Made by a program: the position numbers and the translations under genes
NCBI GenBank assembly: GCA_964587525.1
Contig: CAZPLZ010000007.1
Coordinates: 1 to 33,642 of the forward strand
From: CAZPLZ01 sp964587525
Lineage (GTDB): Bacteria; Oederibacteriota; CAKKQC01
Length of the DNA stretch: 33,642 nucleotides
Reading direction: 5' to 3'
Shown here: in pieces, positions 16,561 through 24,561 of the stretch
Position numbering within the stretch: position 1 is the stretch's first letter
Layout: each line of letters opens with the position of its first letter
Notes under the pieces: generated by a model
What the model saw: the letters and a program-made list of their open reading frames with translations, nothing else
Database searches by the model: none
Told to the model about the DNA's origin: nothing

Positions 16561-17080
16561 ATTTCCCTTTGAACTGGCGTCGCAACGCGGCCAGCACCCT
16601 GTCGGTCAGTTCCTCCGCATCCTTTTCCACATACAGCATGAGATCACCCCTGACGACGAACGAGAACTTCCCTTTCGCCCCAATCGTTTCCAGCGCTTCG
16701 CGCACATCGGATTCCAGGCGCTTGATCAAACCCTCATCTTGGTCCTGAAGTTCTCTGTTCTGCTTAAACCGCCACGCTTCGAGCGCCTGGGCCTCTTTCA
16801 TGTATTCCTGCTCCCTCTGCCGCCGCTTGGCCTCCGAGAGCAGTTTGGCACCCTCCTGAAACTCCTGGCCCTTCTTCTTCAGCGCGGTCGCACGTTTGGT
16901 GAACTCTTCCTCGCGTTCAGCCCGCGTGCGCTCAAGATCCTTGCGAGCTTGCTTGTACCCCTCGTACTCCGCAAGGATACGGGGGACATCGATATAACCG
17001 ATCTTGCAGTTCTTGGCTCGTGCCGCCCCGCCAGCGGCTAGCAAAACGGATGCCGCCACGATCAATGGCACAGTACGCAT
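16559..17080 (-). CDS. skp: OmpH/Skp-family periplasmic chaperone
   Basis: Periplasmic holdase that carries unfolded outer-membrane proteins to the BAM complex. The 173-aa protein has a signal peptide (VPLIVAASVLLAAGGAARA), then KIGYIDVPRILAEYEGYKQA, a typical OmpH start. A long charged coiled coil follows (residues 45-125), then a C-terminal strand region (KFSFVVRGDLMLYVEKDAEE). It precedes lpxD as in many diderms, but bamA, usually upstream, is not here. Instead korB ends 14 bp before the ATG. Confidence 0.9.
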   Translation of the reverse strand: MRTVPLIVAASVLLAAGGAARAKNCKIGYIDVPRILAEYEGYKQARKDLERTRAEREEEFTKRATALKKKGQEFQEGAKLLSEAKRRQREQEYMKEAQALEAWRFKQNRELQDQDEGLIKRLESDVREALETIGAKGKFSFVVRGDLMLYVEKDAEELTDRVLAALRRQFKGK

Positions 17081-17094
17081 GGAGGCTCGTCGCT

Positions 17095-17958
17095 TTAGCG
17101 GAAACTGTTAATCAGCGCTGTTCTTTCTTCCCTAGACAGGCCCAGCTTTTTCTTGACCTGCGGCCCCTCCTTCAGCACTGCGTCCTCGTCGGAGAACGTG
17201 GGACGATCACCTTGGTAGAAGAGGCCGAGTGGAATCCGGTCCCCCCACTCCAGGGCCTTTTCGAAAGCCTGGTGGATATTCTTGGGATCGTGCGAAGCGT
17301 CGTCCAATTTATAGCAAGCTTTCCGCAGCCATTCGTAGGTCTGCAGCTTGTTGTAGGTCACACACGGTGAGAAGACATCCACGAGGGCGAAGCCTCTGTG
17401 CTTGATGGCGCCCGCGATCAGATTCGCCATATGCTTTGCATCGCTCGACGAACCGCGCGCCACATACGTCGCACCAGCACTGATGGCCAACGTGAGGGGG
17501 TTGATCGGCTGCTCGATATTGCCCAGCGGGGTGGACTTGGTCACCATGCCCACGGGCGTCGTCGGGGCCGCCTGGCCGGTGGTCAGCCCGTACACGCCGT
17601 TGTTCATGACGATGTAGGTTAGGTTGGCATTCCGCCGCATCGCGTGAATGAAGTGGCCCATGCCGATCCCGTACCCGTCTCCATCCCCCCCAGTCACCAC
17701 CACCGGCATCTCGTGGTTCGCAAACCACGCCCCGCCGGCCACCGCAATGGAGCGGCCATGGAGCGTGTGCATCCCGTAGGCGTTGATAAACCCTGGCAAG
17801 TTTGAGGAGCAGCCGATCCCGGAGACGATCAACACCTCATGCGGGTGAATGTCCAGTTGACTTAACGCCTGCTGCAGCCCAGCCAGGACGCTGAAATCTC
17901 CACAGCCAGGACACCAGTCCGGTAGAGTTTTGGATTTATAGACGGCCAACTGCAGCAT
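17095..17958 (-). CDS. korB: 2-oxoacid:ferredoxin oxidoreductase, beta (TPP) subunit
   Basis: Thiamine-diphosphate subunit of an oxidoreductase that decarboxylates a 2-oxoacid to acyl-CoA and reduces ferredoxin, or runs in reverse to fix CO2. The 287-aa protein has WCPGCGDFSVL (C16, C19), SGIGCSS (C50) and FSPCVTYN (C199), the likely ligands of one [4Fe-4S] cluster. The TPP motif is GGDGDGYGIGMGHFIHAMRR with NLTYIVMNNGVYGLTTGQ. The ATG at 17958 lies inside the 3' end of korA (23-bp overlap). Substrate is uncertain: the two-subunit layout fits 2-oxoglutarate or pyruvate enzymes; the symbol is by analogy. Confidence 0.88.
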   Translation of the reverse strand: MLQLAVYKSKTLPDWCPGCGDFSVLAGLQQALSQLDIHPHEVLIVSGIGCSSNLPGFINAYGMHTLHGRSIAVAGGAWFANHEMPVVVTGGDGDGYGIGMGHFIHAMRRNANLTYIVMNNGVYGLTTGQAAPTTPVGMVTKSTPLGNIEQPINPLTLAISAGATYVARGSSSDAKHMANLIAGAIKHRGFALVDVFSPCVTYNKLQTYEWLRKACYKLDDASHDPKNIHQAFEKALEWGDRIPLGLFYQGDRPTFSDEDAVLKEGPQVKKKLGLSREERTALINSFR

Positions 17959-19705
17959 AGCTCATGACCTCCTTGGCGCGGTCTTCAATCTCAGAAGGAT
18001 TGAACGGCTCGCCGTCATATTTCAAACACTTATTCTTGATTTCAATGCCGGTCTCACCACGCAGGTAGCGTCCGAACTGGGCCGTGTAGTTGTTCTCAAC
18101 CAGCATCATGCGCTTGCACGAGGAAAGGATGCCGGCGACTTCCTCCCCCCGCATCGGGAAGATATCCCGGAAGGCAAGCACGTTGGTCTCGATCCCCTGC
18201 GCGTTAAGCCGTTCCATGACCTCGATCAAGAGGTTGTACGAGGAGCCCCACCCCACCAAGGTGAGGTCCGCATCTTTGGAGCCCTCCTGGACCGGCAACC
18301 CCATCTCACGCCGGAGGCCCTCGAGCTTCCTCATCCGCTTCACCATCATCTTCTGGCGGATCTTGATGGCCTCTGGCAGCCCGCACAAGACATCGCTGAT
18401 GACGGTCCCATCTTCACCGTGCTCGTCACTAGCCGCGACAAACGTGGTGCCCTTCATGCCAGGGACCGCCCGCGGCGAGATCCCGTCCTCGGTGATCTGG
18501 TACCGTTTGTACCCATCCCCACTCCAGGAGGTGAGGAGCTGGCCACGATCGATGGACACCGAGTCCAGGTTGAGGGAGTCCACGGTTTCATAGTGCTCGG
18601 AGAGATACAGGTCAGACAGGATCGTGATGGGGTTCTGGTACTTATCCGCAAGGTTCAGCGCCCGTTGGACCTGGAGACAGCAGTCCTGAGTGGTCAATGG
18701 GGCAATGATGCACCGGGGATAATCCCCCTGTGACGCCCCCAGCGCCAGGAACAGATCTCCCTGCTCCGTCTTGGTGGGCAGCCCCGTGGAGGGACCGCCG
18801 CGCTGAACATTGATGACCACGACAGGCACTTCCAGCATGCCCGCGAGCCCCAGCCCCTCCACCATCAGCGAGAACCCGCCGCCAGAGGTCGCACAAGCGG
18901 CCCGGACCCCCATATGAGATGCGCCGATCGCCATATTGATGACGGCGAGCTCGTCCTCGGCCTGCTTCGCCAGCACCCCGTGCTTCGTGGCAGCGTTCAC
19001 CATGTAGTCCAGAACCCCTGAAGCAGGAGTCATCGGATACGCCGCATAGAATTTGACACCGCCGTTGATCATGCCCGCCCCGAACGCCTCATTCCCCTGG
19101 AGGAACAGGCGGCTCTTCCCATCACCCTTCACACACACATCCGACGGCTTGAAGTGCGCCTTCGCGTACTCATACCCCGCCTTGACGACGCCGACGTTGC
19201 TCTCCTGGATTTTGACGTCCTTCTTCCTCAACTGGTGGCGGACGAGCTCCAGCACCTTGTCAATATCCATCTGGATGAGCCAGATCAAAGCGCCCAGGGC
19301 CACCGTGTTCTGCATGATGGGCAGCCGTCCGAACGGATTGGTCAGGTCCCCGACCGGCATGGGGTACTGGCTGGCGCCAGCGCACAGGACCCCATCGGGG
19401 ATTTTTATTTTATCGGCGTTAAAGATCACCCCGCCGGTTGGTTCAACCCGGGGCCCGTGGATGGACACGGATTCCTGGTTCAGGGCGATCAGATAGTCAA
19501 GGAGGTCACCCTGCGACCGAAGCTTGTGTTCACCGATACGTGATTTCCAGTAGATATGCCCGCCCCTGATGGCGGATTGGTAATTGTATGAAGCAAACAC
19601 GTGCAATCCCTGGCGTGAGCAGGACCGCAGTAAGATCGAATTAGCCGAGCCGCTGCCGTCACCAGCCGCTCCGCCAATAATCACCGACACATCTTTCCGT
19701 GCCAT
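17936..19705 (-). CDS. korA: 2-oxoacid:ferredoxin oxidoreductase, fused gamma-alpha subunit
   Basis: Partner of the beta subunit. The 589-aa protein joins a gamma domain (residues 1-190; SVIIGGAAGDGSGSANSILL, YNYQSAIRGGHIYWKSRIG) to an alpha domain (from about 205; GNEAFGAGMINGGVKFYAAY, MTPASGVLDYMV, ATSGGGFSLMVEGLGLAGML, GGPSTGLPTKTEQGDL). The C-terminal part has VGWGSSYNLLIEVMERL. The start is set at the ATG at 19705 because AAGGAGGT stands 10 nt upstream; the longer frame to 19735 would place this site inside the gene. No ferredoxin-like delta domain is fused or adjacent. Role in a reductive or oxidative TCA route is inferred. Confidence 0.88.
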   Translation of the reverse strand: MARKDVSVIIGGAAGDGSGSANSILLRSCSRQGLHVFASYNYQSAIRGGHIYWKSRIGEHKLRSQGDLLDYLIALNQESVSIHGPRVEPTGGVIFNADKIKIPDGVLCAGASQYPMPVGDLTNPFGRLPIMQNTVALGALIWLIQMDIDKVLELVRHQLRKKDVKIQESNVGVVKAGYEYAKAHFKPSDVCVKGDGKSRLFLQGNEAFGAGMINGGVKFYAAYPMTPASGVLDYMVNAATKHGVLAKQAEDELAVINMAIGASHMGVRAACATSGGGFSLMVEGLGLAGMLEVPVVVINVQRGGPSTGLPTKTEQGDLFLALGASQGDYPRCIIAPLTTQDCCLQVQRALNLADKYQNPITILSDLYLSEHYETVDSLNLDSVSIDRGQLLTSWSGDGYKRYQITEDGISPRAVPGMKGTTFVAASDEHGEDGTVISDVLCGLPEAIKIRQKMMVKRMRKLEGLRREMGLPVQEGSKDADLTLVGWGSSYNLLIEVMERLNAQGIETNVLAFRDIFPMRGEEVAGILSSCKRMMLVENNYTAQFGRYLRGETGIEIKNKCLKYDGEPFNPSEIEDRAKEVMSYAAVGRL

Positions 19706-19906
19706 GGTGCTTGCTACCTCCTTAATCTTGAACATCCTGTCGCAAATCCAGTCACGCGAAGCGCCTTCAAGGCTTCACACTGGAGGTGGTGGCCTCGTAC
19801 CGTAAGGTGCTTACTGCCGAGAGGTCCCTTTGACGATACTATAGGGCACGGGGGCTGTTCAATAGCAGAACTGCTTTGTGAAAGCGGTTTTTGAGGTTGA
19901 ATGAAT
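19706..19906. other. Intergenic tsaC-korA
   Basis: This 200-bp gap holds the strong korA ribosome site (AAGGAGGT) and, on the minus strand, TATAGTAT near 19840 that could serve as a -10 element. No good -35, small gene or hairpin stands out. The promoter of the korAB-skp-lpx transcript probably lies here. Confidence 0.35.
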
Positions 19907-20521
19907 TCAGGAAGCCAAGGTCACCAGGTTGTGCAAGGTGGTTTCGGTGAGAGCGCCCGGGCGCAATACAAGAGGAGGCCAGACCGTGAAATCCGCCAGC
20001 GTTGAAGCATAAGAACCAGACATCCCCTCCAAGGCGAGCACCTGCTCCCCCAAGACGGCACGCGCCTCCCCCGCCTGCCGCAATGGCGGTTCTCCAGACC
20101 GGTTGGCGCTCGTGGTGGCCAGCGGCCCCCCCAGCAGCCTCACCAAGGACCTGGGCACCGGATGCGCTGGGATTCTCACCCCCACCGTTCCTGCGCGGCC
20201 GACACCGCCCGGCAGCACCACCGCTAAGGGGAGCACGGCTGTCAGCGCCCCCGGCCAGCACAACGAAAGCAGCCGTTTCACCCGCGCCGGGAGGGGCCCG
20301 GTGACCCCTTCGGCCGCCTCGAGAGTTTCGACAAATAACACGAGCGGCTTCTCTGAATTCCGCCCTTTCAACTCAAAGATGGCACGGACCGCTTCTGGCA
20401 AGCTAGCCTTGCAGCCGAGACCCGCAACAGTGTCCGTCGGAAACGCGACCACCCCCCCGCGGCGCAGCCACTCCGCCGCTTCACCCAATCCCCGTGCCAG
20501 CTCAGCGCTGGACGCGGGCAC
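19907..20521 (-). CDS. tsaC: L-threonylcarbamoyladenylate synthase (TsaC/Sua5/YrdC)
   Basis: Makes threonylcarbamoyl-AMP for the t6A37 modification of ANN-decoding tRNAs. The 204-aa protein is a single YrdC domain: GGVVAFPTDTVAGLGCKAS, then FELKGRNSEKPLVLFVETLE (the KxR...KPL nucleotide site), WPGALTAVLPL, VGVRIPAHPVPRSLVRLLGG and TTSANRSGEPPL (SxN motif). The Sua5 C-terminal domain is absent. The start is GTG at 20521, overlapping the TPR gene by 20 bp, so the pair is co-translated. Confidence 0.92.
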   Translation of the reverse strand: MPASSAELARGLGEAAEWLRRGGVVAFPTDTVAGLGCKASLPEAVRAIFELKGRNSEKPLVLFVETLEAAEGVTGPLPARVKRLLSLCWPGALTAVLPLAVVLPGGVGRAGTVGVRIPAHPVPRSLVRLLGGPLATTSANRSGEPPLRQAGEARAVLGEQVLALEGMSGSYASTLADFTVWPPLVLRPGALTETTLHNLVTLAS

Positions 20522-21356
20522 GTTTCAAGGTCTCAGCGGCGGGTTTGCCGAACAGCTTCTGGTTGAGAACCTCGAGGTTCTTTTGCGGCTTGGCGTAACT
20601 AGGGTCGATGCGGCAGGCCAGGGTGTATTCCCTTCGCGCCTCCCACAACCGCCCTAAACGCTCATACACGACCCCGAGGTTGTTGCGGGCTTTCGGATTA
20701 TCCGGCGCCACCGCCACGGCGCGCTCCAGCTCTTTGCGCGCCTTGAACAGATCTCCGGTCAGCAAGTAGATGTAGCCGAGGTTGTTGTGGACCCACCCCA
20801 ATTCTTCAGGCGTCTGCTTGGCGCGCTCATACGCCTCGATAGCCCTCTCGTACAGGCCTTTGCTGAAGTACGTGCGCCCCAGAGCACGATGAACAGCCGC
20901 TCGCTGCGGATCCAGCTTGACCGCCTCCATGGCGTTCGCGAGCGCCTGATCGTATTTCCCCTTGCGCTCGTAAAGCTTGGCGAGCATGAGATAGGCATCC
21001 ACCCGTCCCGGATCAAGGTGGGCAGCGCCTTCCAACTCCTCGATGGCTTCCGTCACCCGCCCCATCCGGCTCAGCACCATCCCGCGCAAGTAGTGCGCCT
21101 CCGGGTGCCGGGGGTCAGCCGTGACCGCATGGTTCAGCTCACCCAGGGCCTCTTGCCACCGCGACTGTTTTGACAGCTCATAGCCTGCGGCGATATAGCG
21201 TGCTGCCCGGGGTGTGCCCAGCCACGAAGCGGAGGGCAGCGCGAGCCAGACCACAAGTACAGCGGCCATGGCAAATCCACTGGCGAACAACGCAAGGAAG
21301 CGGCGGCGAGAGGCTTCGCGCCGAGAGTGCCTCTTACGTTGTCCTTTCGTACTCAC
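20502..21356 (-). CDS. Membrane-anchored TPR protein
   Basis: A 284-aa protein with a basic N-terminus and one membrane span at residues 22-44 (ALFASGFAMAAVLVVWLALP). At least six tetratricopeptide repeats follow from about residue 50 (AARYIAAGYELSKQSRWQEA, PEAHYLRGMVLSRMGRVTEA, GWVHNNLGYIYLLTGDLFKA, KARNNLGVVYERLGRLWEAR). It probably serves as a protein-protein scaffold on one face of the inner membrane; no partner is evident. The start is GTG at 21356 with GGGAG upstream, and a TATAAT on the minus strand at 21376-21381 is a possible -10. Confidence 0.82.
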   Translation of the reverse strand: MSTKGQRKRHSRREASRRRFLALFASGFAMAAVLVVWLALPSASWLGTPRAARYIAAGYELSKQSRWQEALGELNHAVTADPRHPEAHYLRGMVLSRMGRVTEAIEELEGAAHLDPGRVDAYLMLAKLYERKGKYDQALANAMEAVKLDPQRAAVHRALGRTYFSKGLYERAIEAYERAKQTPEELGWVHNNLGYIYLLTGDLFKARKELERAVAVAPDNPKARNNLGVVYERLGRLWEARREYTLACRIDPSYAKPQKNLEVLNQKLFGKPAAETLKRARVQR

Positions 21357-21419
21357 AGCTCACTCCCTGCTCTTAATTATACGGGAAGGGGACCACCTCT
21401 TCTATGCAAAGACAGACAG

Positions 21420-23840
21420 TCAACACTCAGAATAGCCGCAAGAGTGGCATTTCTTGCAGCCTTCCTCCAGGGCCAGCGTGGCGTTGCCGCACAACGGGCA
21501 CAGGTCCCGGTTTGTACTATGCGCGTAGGCCTCCACGGCATCCCCCCCGCCGGAGTTCTTCACCGGCTCGCCCAGATACTCGAAGAGCACACGGGCGACC
21601 CCGTCAGCCAGCGACCGGACCTTCTCCGGCCCTAGGCCCGTGGAGCGACTCCCGCCGATCCCCTCAAGCTGCTTGGCAATCTTTTGGAGGCGCTCCTTCG
21701 GCGACAGGACCGCCCCCGCACGCAGGGCAAAAGAGATCAACCGGCCGATCGCCTCGGCATCAGCAATGATGTCACTGCCGGACTTGCCGACGGTGACAAA
21801 GACTTCCAGCGGTTCGCCGTGATTGTCCTCGTTGATGGTGACAAATGCACTGCCGATCGGTGTGCGGACGACCGACGTGGTCCCGCGCACCTTGTCAGGG
21901 CGCGGCTTGACGCCACCCTGGGCTGACACCTCTCGCCTGGCGGCATCAGAACTCGGAGCAGCCTGCGCCTCCTCACGCTTTGCCTCGCCTTTGACACCCA
22001 CATTCAGCACCTGAAACCCCTTGCAGCCATCGCGGAACACCGTGATTCCCATGCAGCCCACCTCGTACGCCAGCAGGTACGCCCGGCGGACGTCTTCCGG
22101 CGTCGCGCAGTTGGGCAGATTGATCGTCTTGGAAACCCCGTTGTCGGTATACTTCTGAAAAGTGCCCTGGTGGCGGATGTGCCACTCCGGATCCACCTCA
22201 TGCGCCGTCACAAACACCCGCTGCACCTCTTCCGGTACCCCCGCCACCCCGTGCACGGTCCCCTGCCTCAGAATCCCATCGTGCACCGCCGGCGTTAGGA
22301 ACCCTTGCGTCTTGGCCATCGCTTCAAAGACCGGGTTAATAAAGGTCAGCCGGCGATCGCCGACAATGTGCTGGAAGGCCAGCGCGAAGGCCGGCTCAAT
22401 ACCAGAGGAACAGCCCGCGAGGATACTAATGGTCCCTGTCGGTGCGATGGTCGTGACGGTCGAGTTACGTTGTGGTTTGCCGCTGGCATAGATGCTCTTG
22501 GACCAGTTGGGGAACGGCCCTCGCTCTTCGGCCAGCATCTGCGACGCCTCATGAGCCGCCTCGTTGATGAACTTCATGATCTTCTCCCCGAGCTCCACGG
22601 CTTCCCAACTGTTGTACGGCACCTGTTGAGTCATGAGCAGATCCGCCCAGCCCATGACGCCCAGGCCGACACGCCGGTTCTCCTTCACGCATCGATCGAC
22701 CTCCGGGAGCGGGTACGGATTGGCCTCAATCACGTCATCCAAAAAGCGAATACAGAGCTTCACATTTTCACGCAGCGCGTCCCAGTCAAGGGTAGCGCTG
22801 GAACCATGACCACGCACGAACTTGGCGAGGTTGAGCGACCCCAGGTTGCAGGCCTCATTCGGGTACAGTGGCTGCTCCCCGCAGGGATTCGTGGCCTCCA
22901 CGACATTGATCCCCGGCGTGGGATTCGCAGGCCCGCTGTTGATGCGATCAATGAACACGAACCCCGGATCGCCGGTTTCCCAGGCGGCTTGCACGATCTG
23001 GTCGAACACCTCGCGGGCATTCAGGCGCTTGACCACCTGGCCCGTGTGAGGGTCAACCAGATCGTATTCGGCATCTTCAGCGACAGCCTTCATGAATGAG
23101 TCCGTAGCCGCGACCGAGATGTTGAAGTTGGCGATCTGGCAATCCAGCAAGGTGCGGCGAACCTGTTCTGCCACCTCGGGCGGCATATACGACTCGATCT
23201 GTTTGAAGACCGTGGTGTGGTTGTCATCCAGTACCCGCTTGCAATGGATGAACTCCAGGATGTCCGGATGGTCAACTCGCAGGATGCCCATGTTGGCGCC
23301 GCGCCGCGTGCCACCTTGCTTCACCGCTTCGGTCGCAGCGTTGAACACCCGCAGGAAACTGATCGGTCCGCTGGCCCGGCCCCCCGTGGACTTGACCTCG
23401 CTATCCCTGGGGCGCAGTCGGGAGAATGAGAACCCCGTTCCGCCTCCGCTCTGATGAATTTGCGCAGCATGCTGCACGGTCTCGAAAATGCCCTCGATGG
23501 AATCCCCCACCGGCAGCACATAGCAGGCCGAGTACTGCAGCCCGTTTTCCTTGCCGGCGTTCATCAAGGTGGGCGAGTTCGGCATGAAGCGGTTTGTCAA
23601 CATCAGATTATAAAATGCCTCGGTGACCTCTTCGACCGCTTCCGAACTCCGCCCCCATTTGACCTCAACTCGTGCGATAGCTCTCGCCACTCGCATGAAG
23701 AGCTGCTCGGGCGTTTCAATGACCTGTCCGCTCTTCTTCTGCAAGTAACGCTCGGCGAGCACCCTCCGCGCTGCCTCAGTACCCTCCCACGTCGCCTGAC
23801 GAACAACCTCCCGCTCCAGTTTCGCCATGTTTTCCTTCAT
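21420..23840 (-). CDS. nrdJ: Adenosylcobalamin-dependent (class II) ribonucleotide reductase
   Basis: Reduces ribonucleotides to deoxyribonucleotides using a radical from adenosylcobalamin, without oxygen. The 806-aa protein contains RFMPNSPTLMNAGKENGLQY, SACYVLPV (active-site Cys), GGGTGFSFSRLRP and TRRGANMGILRVDHPDI. NPCGEQPLYPNEACNLGSLN carries the radical Cys and the second redox Cys, and TVTTIAPTGTISILAGCSSG follows. The C-terminus CPLCGNATLALEEGCKKCHS with CGYSEC is a Cys-rich zinc/redox tail typical of long NrdJ. The start is ATG at 23840 or, more likely, the ATG at 23828, since GGGAGG abuts the first. A class I/III enzyme is not present in the window. Upstream DNA carries candidate NrdR boxes. 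Confidence 0.95.
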   Translation of the reverse strand: MKENMAKLEREVVRQATWEGTEAARRVLAERYLQKKSGQVIETPEQLFMRVARAIARVEVKWGRSSEAVEEVTEAFYNLMLTNRFMPNSPTLMNAGKENGLQYSACYVLPVGDSIEGIFETVQHAAQIHQSGGGTGFSFSRLRPRDSEVKSTGGRASGPISFLRVFNAATEAVKQGGTRRGANMGILRVDHPDILEFIHCKRVLDDNHTTVFKQIESYMPPEVAEQVRRTLLDCQIANFNISVAATDSFMKAVAEDAEYDLVDPHTGQVVKRLNAREVFDQIVQAAWETGDPGFVFIDRINSGPANPTPGINVVEATNPCGEQPLYPNEACNLGSLNLAKFVRGHGSSATLDWDALRENVKLCIRFLDDVIEANPYPLPEVDRCVKENRRVGLGVMGWADLLMTQQVPYNSWEAVELGEKIMKFINEAAHEASQMLAEERGPFPNWSKSIYASGKPQRNSTVTTIAPTGTISILAGCSSGIEPAFALAFQHIVGDRRLTFINPVFEAMAKTQGFLTPAVHDGILRQGTVHGVAGVPEEVQRVFVTAHEVDPEWHIRHQGTFQKYTDNGVSKTINLPNCATPEDVRRAYLLAYEVGCMGITVFRDGCKGFQVLNVGVKGEAKREEAQAAPSSDAARREVSAQGGVKPRPDKVRGTTSVVRTPIGSAFVTINEDNHGEPLEVFVTVGKSGSDIIADAEAIGRLISFALRAGAVLSPKERLQKIAKQLEGIGGSRSTGLGPEKVRSLADGVARVLFEYLGEPVKNSGGGDAVEAYAHSTNRDLCPLCGNATLALEEGCKKCHSCGYSEC

Positions 23841-23967
23841 CCTCCCTTAATGGTTTAAAGACAGTCCAGCCCCACAAATTTTTAGACCTGCTTGCTTGAC
23901 GACCTACTCTTCCTTTCTGGCGGTGATGCTTTACTGACCAAACACAATCCTTCTTAGCAGCCCTGCA

Positions 23968-24022
23968 CTACCAAGGCTTGTGTGAACCTGCCTATTGAAA
24001 CACAAGATATGGGGTTTGTCAA
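23968..24022 (-). promoter_or_regulatory. nrdJ promoter with two candidate NrdR boxes
   Basis: Read on the minus strand, ACCCCATATCTTGTGT (24015-24000) matches the NrdR consensus acaCwAtATaTwGtgt at about 13 of 16 positions. A weaker second box, ACACAAGCCTTGGTAG (23983-23968), keeps the outer ACAC.A and T.GT parts. Their starts are exactly 32 bp apart, close to three helical turns, as known for paired NrdR boxes. A TTGACA (24022-24017) sits 17 bp before TTCAAT (23999-23994), so box 1 fills the spacer of the promoter. The rest of the 180-bp leader shows nothing else. Confidence 0.55.
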
Positions 24023-24023
24023 G

Positions 24024-24497
24024 TTAATCTCCTCCAAACCAGAAATTTTTGATCGTGGACTTAGCCTTCGGCCCAGCTCGCTCGATCAGATAGCGCTCGA
24101 GCCGGTCCAACCCATGCAGGGTCACCAGCATCAACCCTACCGTCACAAGCGCCGCGCTGTAAAAACCACATCCCACCGCCAGCCCGATGGCGCCCACGGC
24201 CCACAGACTCGCCGCTGTGGTCAGCCCTTGCACGGAGCCTTTGGCATGCAGAATCATCCCCGCCCCCAGGAAGCCTAGCCCGACCACGACGTTGGCAGCG
24301 ATCCGAGTGGGATCCACCACTCCCGAGCGGGTAATCTCACTCATGTGCAGGGAGATCAACATAAGGAGCGTGGAACCAAGGCAGACCATCACGTGGGTGC
24401 GCATGCCGGCCGGCTTCCTCCGCCAGGCGCGCTCCAATCCGATGACAGCCCCGAGCAGCGCGGAAAACAAAAGCCGTAGCACCATTTCCCAGTCCAC
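24024..24497 (-). CDS. MgtC/SapB-family inner membrane protein
   Basis: A 157-aa membrane protein. LRLLFSALLGAVIGLERAWR, RKPAGMRTHVMVCLGSTLLM, RIAANVVVGLGFLGAGMILH and GSVQGLTTAASLWAVGAIGL are the conserved MgtC motifs, with four to five membrane segments. It lacks the C-terminal ACT-like domain of Salmonella MgtC, and so belongs to the short SapB/YhiD-like group, whose function is not settled (magnesium adaptation or ATP-synthase control in some species). The start is GTG at 24497; a TATAAT lies 7 bp upstream (24509-24504), with no ribosome site, suggesting a leaderless transcript. Confidence 0.85.
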   Translation of the reverse strand: MDWEMVLRLLFSALLGAVIGLERAWRRKPAGMRTHVMVCLGSTLLMLISLHMSEITRSGVVDPTRIAANVVVGLGFLGAGMILHAKGSVQGLTTAASLWAVGAIGLAVGCGFYSAALVTVGLMLVTLHGLDRLERYLIERAGPKAKSTIKNFWFGGD

Positions 24498-24503
24498 AAC
24501 TTA

Positions 24504-24511
24504 ATTATACT
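24504..24511. promoter_or_regulatory. Shared -10 region of divergent mgtC and purC
   Basis: AATTATACTATTA reads TATACT on the plus strand (24506-24511, toward purC) and TATAAT on the minus strand (24509-24504, toward mgtC). No strong -35 is seen for either. The 64-bp gap between start codons leaves little room for separate promoters. Confidence 0.4.
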
Positions 24512-24561
24512 ATTAGGAGGTGTAAGGCTTCGCTCCAAGTGGCCTCGCACCGGAGGTGTTC

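Noticed and set aside
22305..23099. Plus-strand open frame of 264 codons opposite nrdJ
   Set aside because: Shadow of the conserved nrdJ catalytic region; no motifs.
23841..24023. Possible cobalamin riboswitch before the B12-dependent nrdJ
   Set aside because: I found no B12-box-like core in this 180-bp leader and it is short for that riboswitch; the NrdR boxes explain it better.
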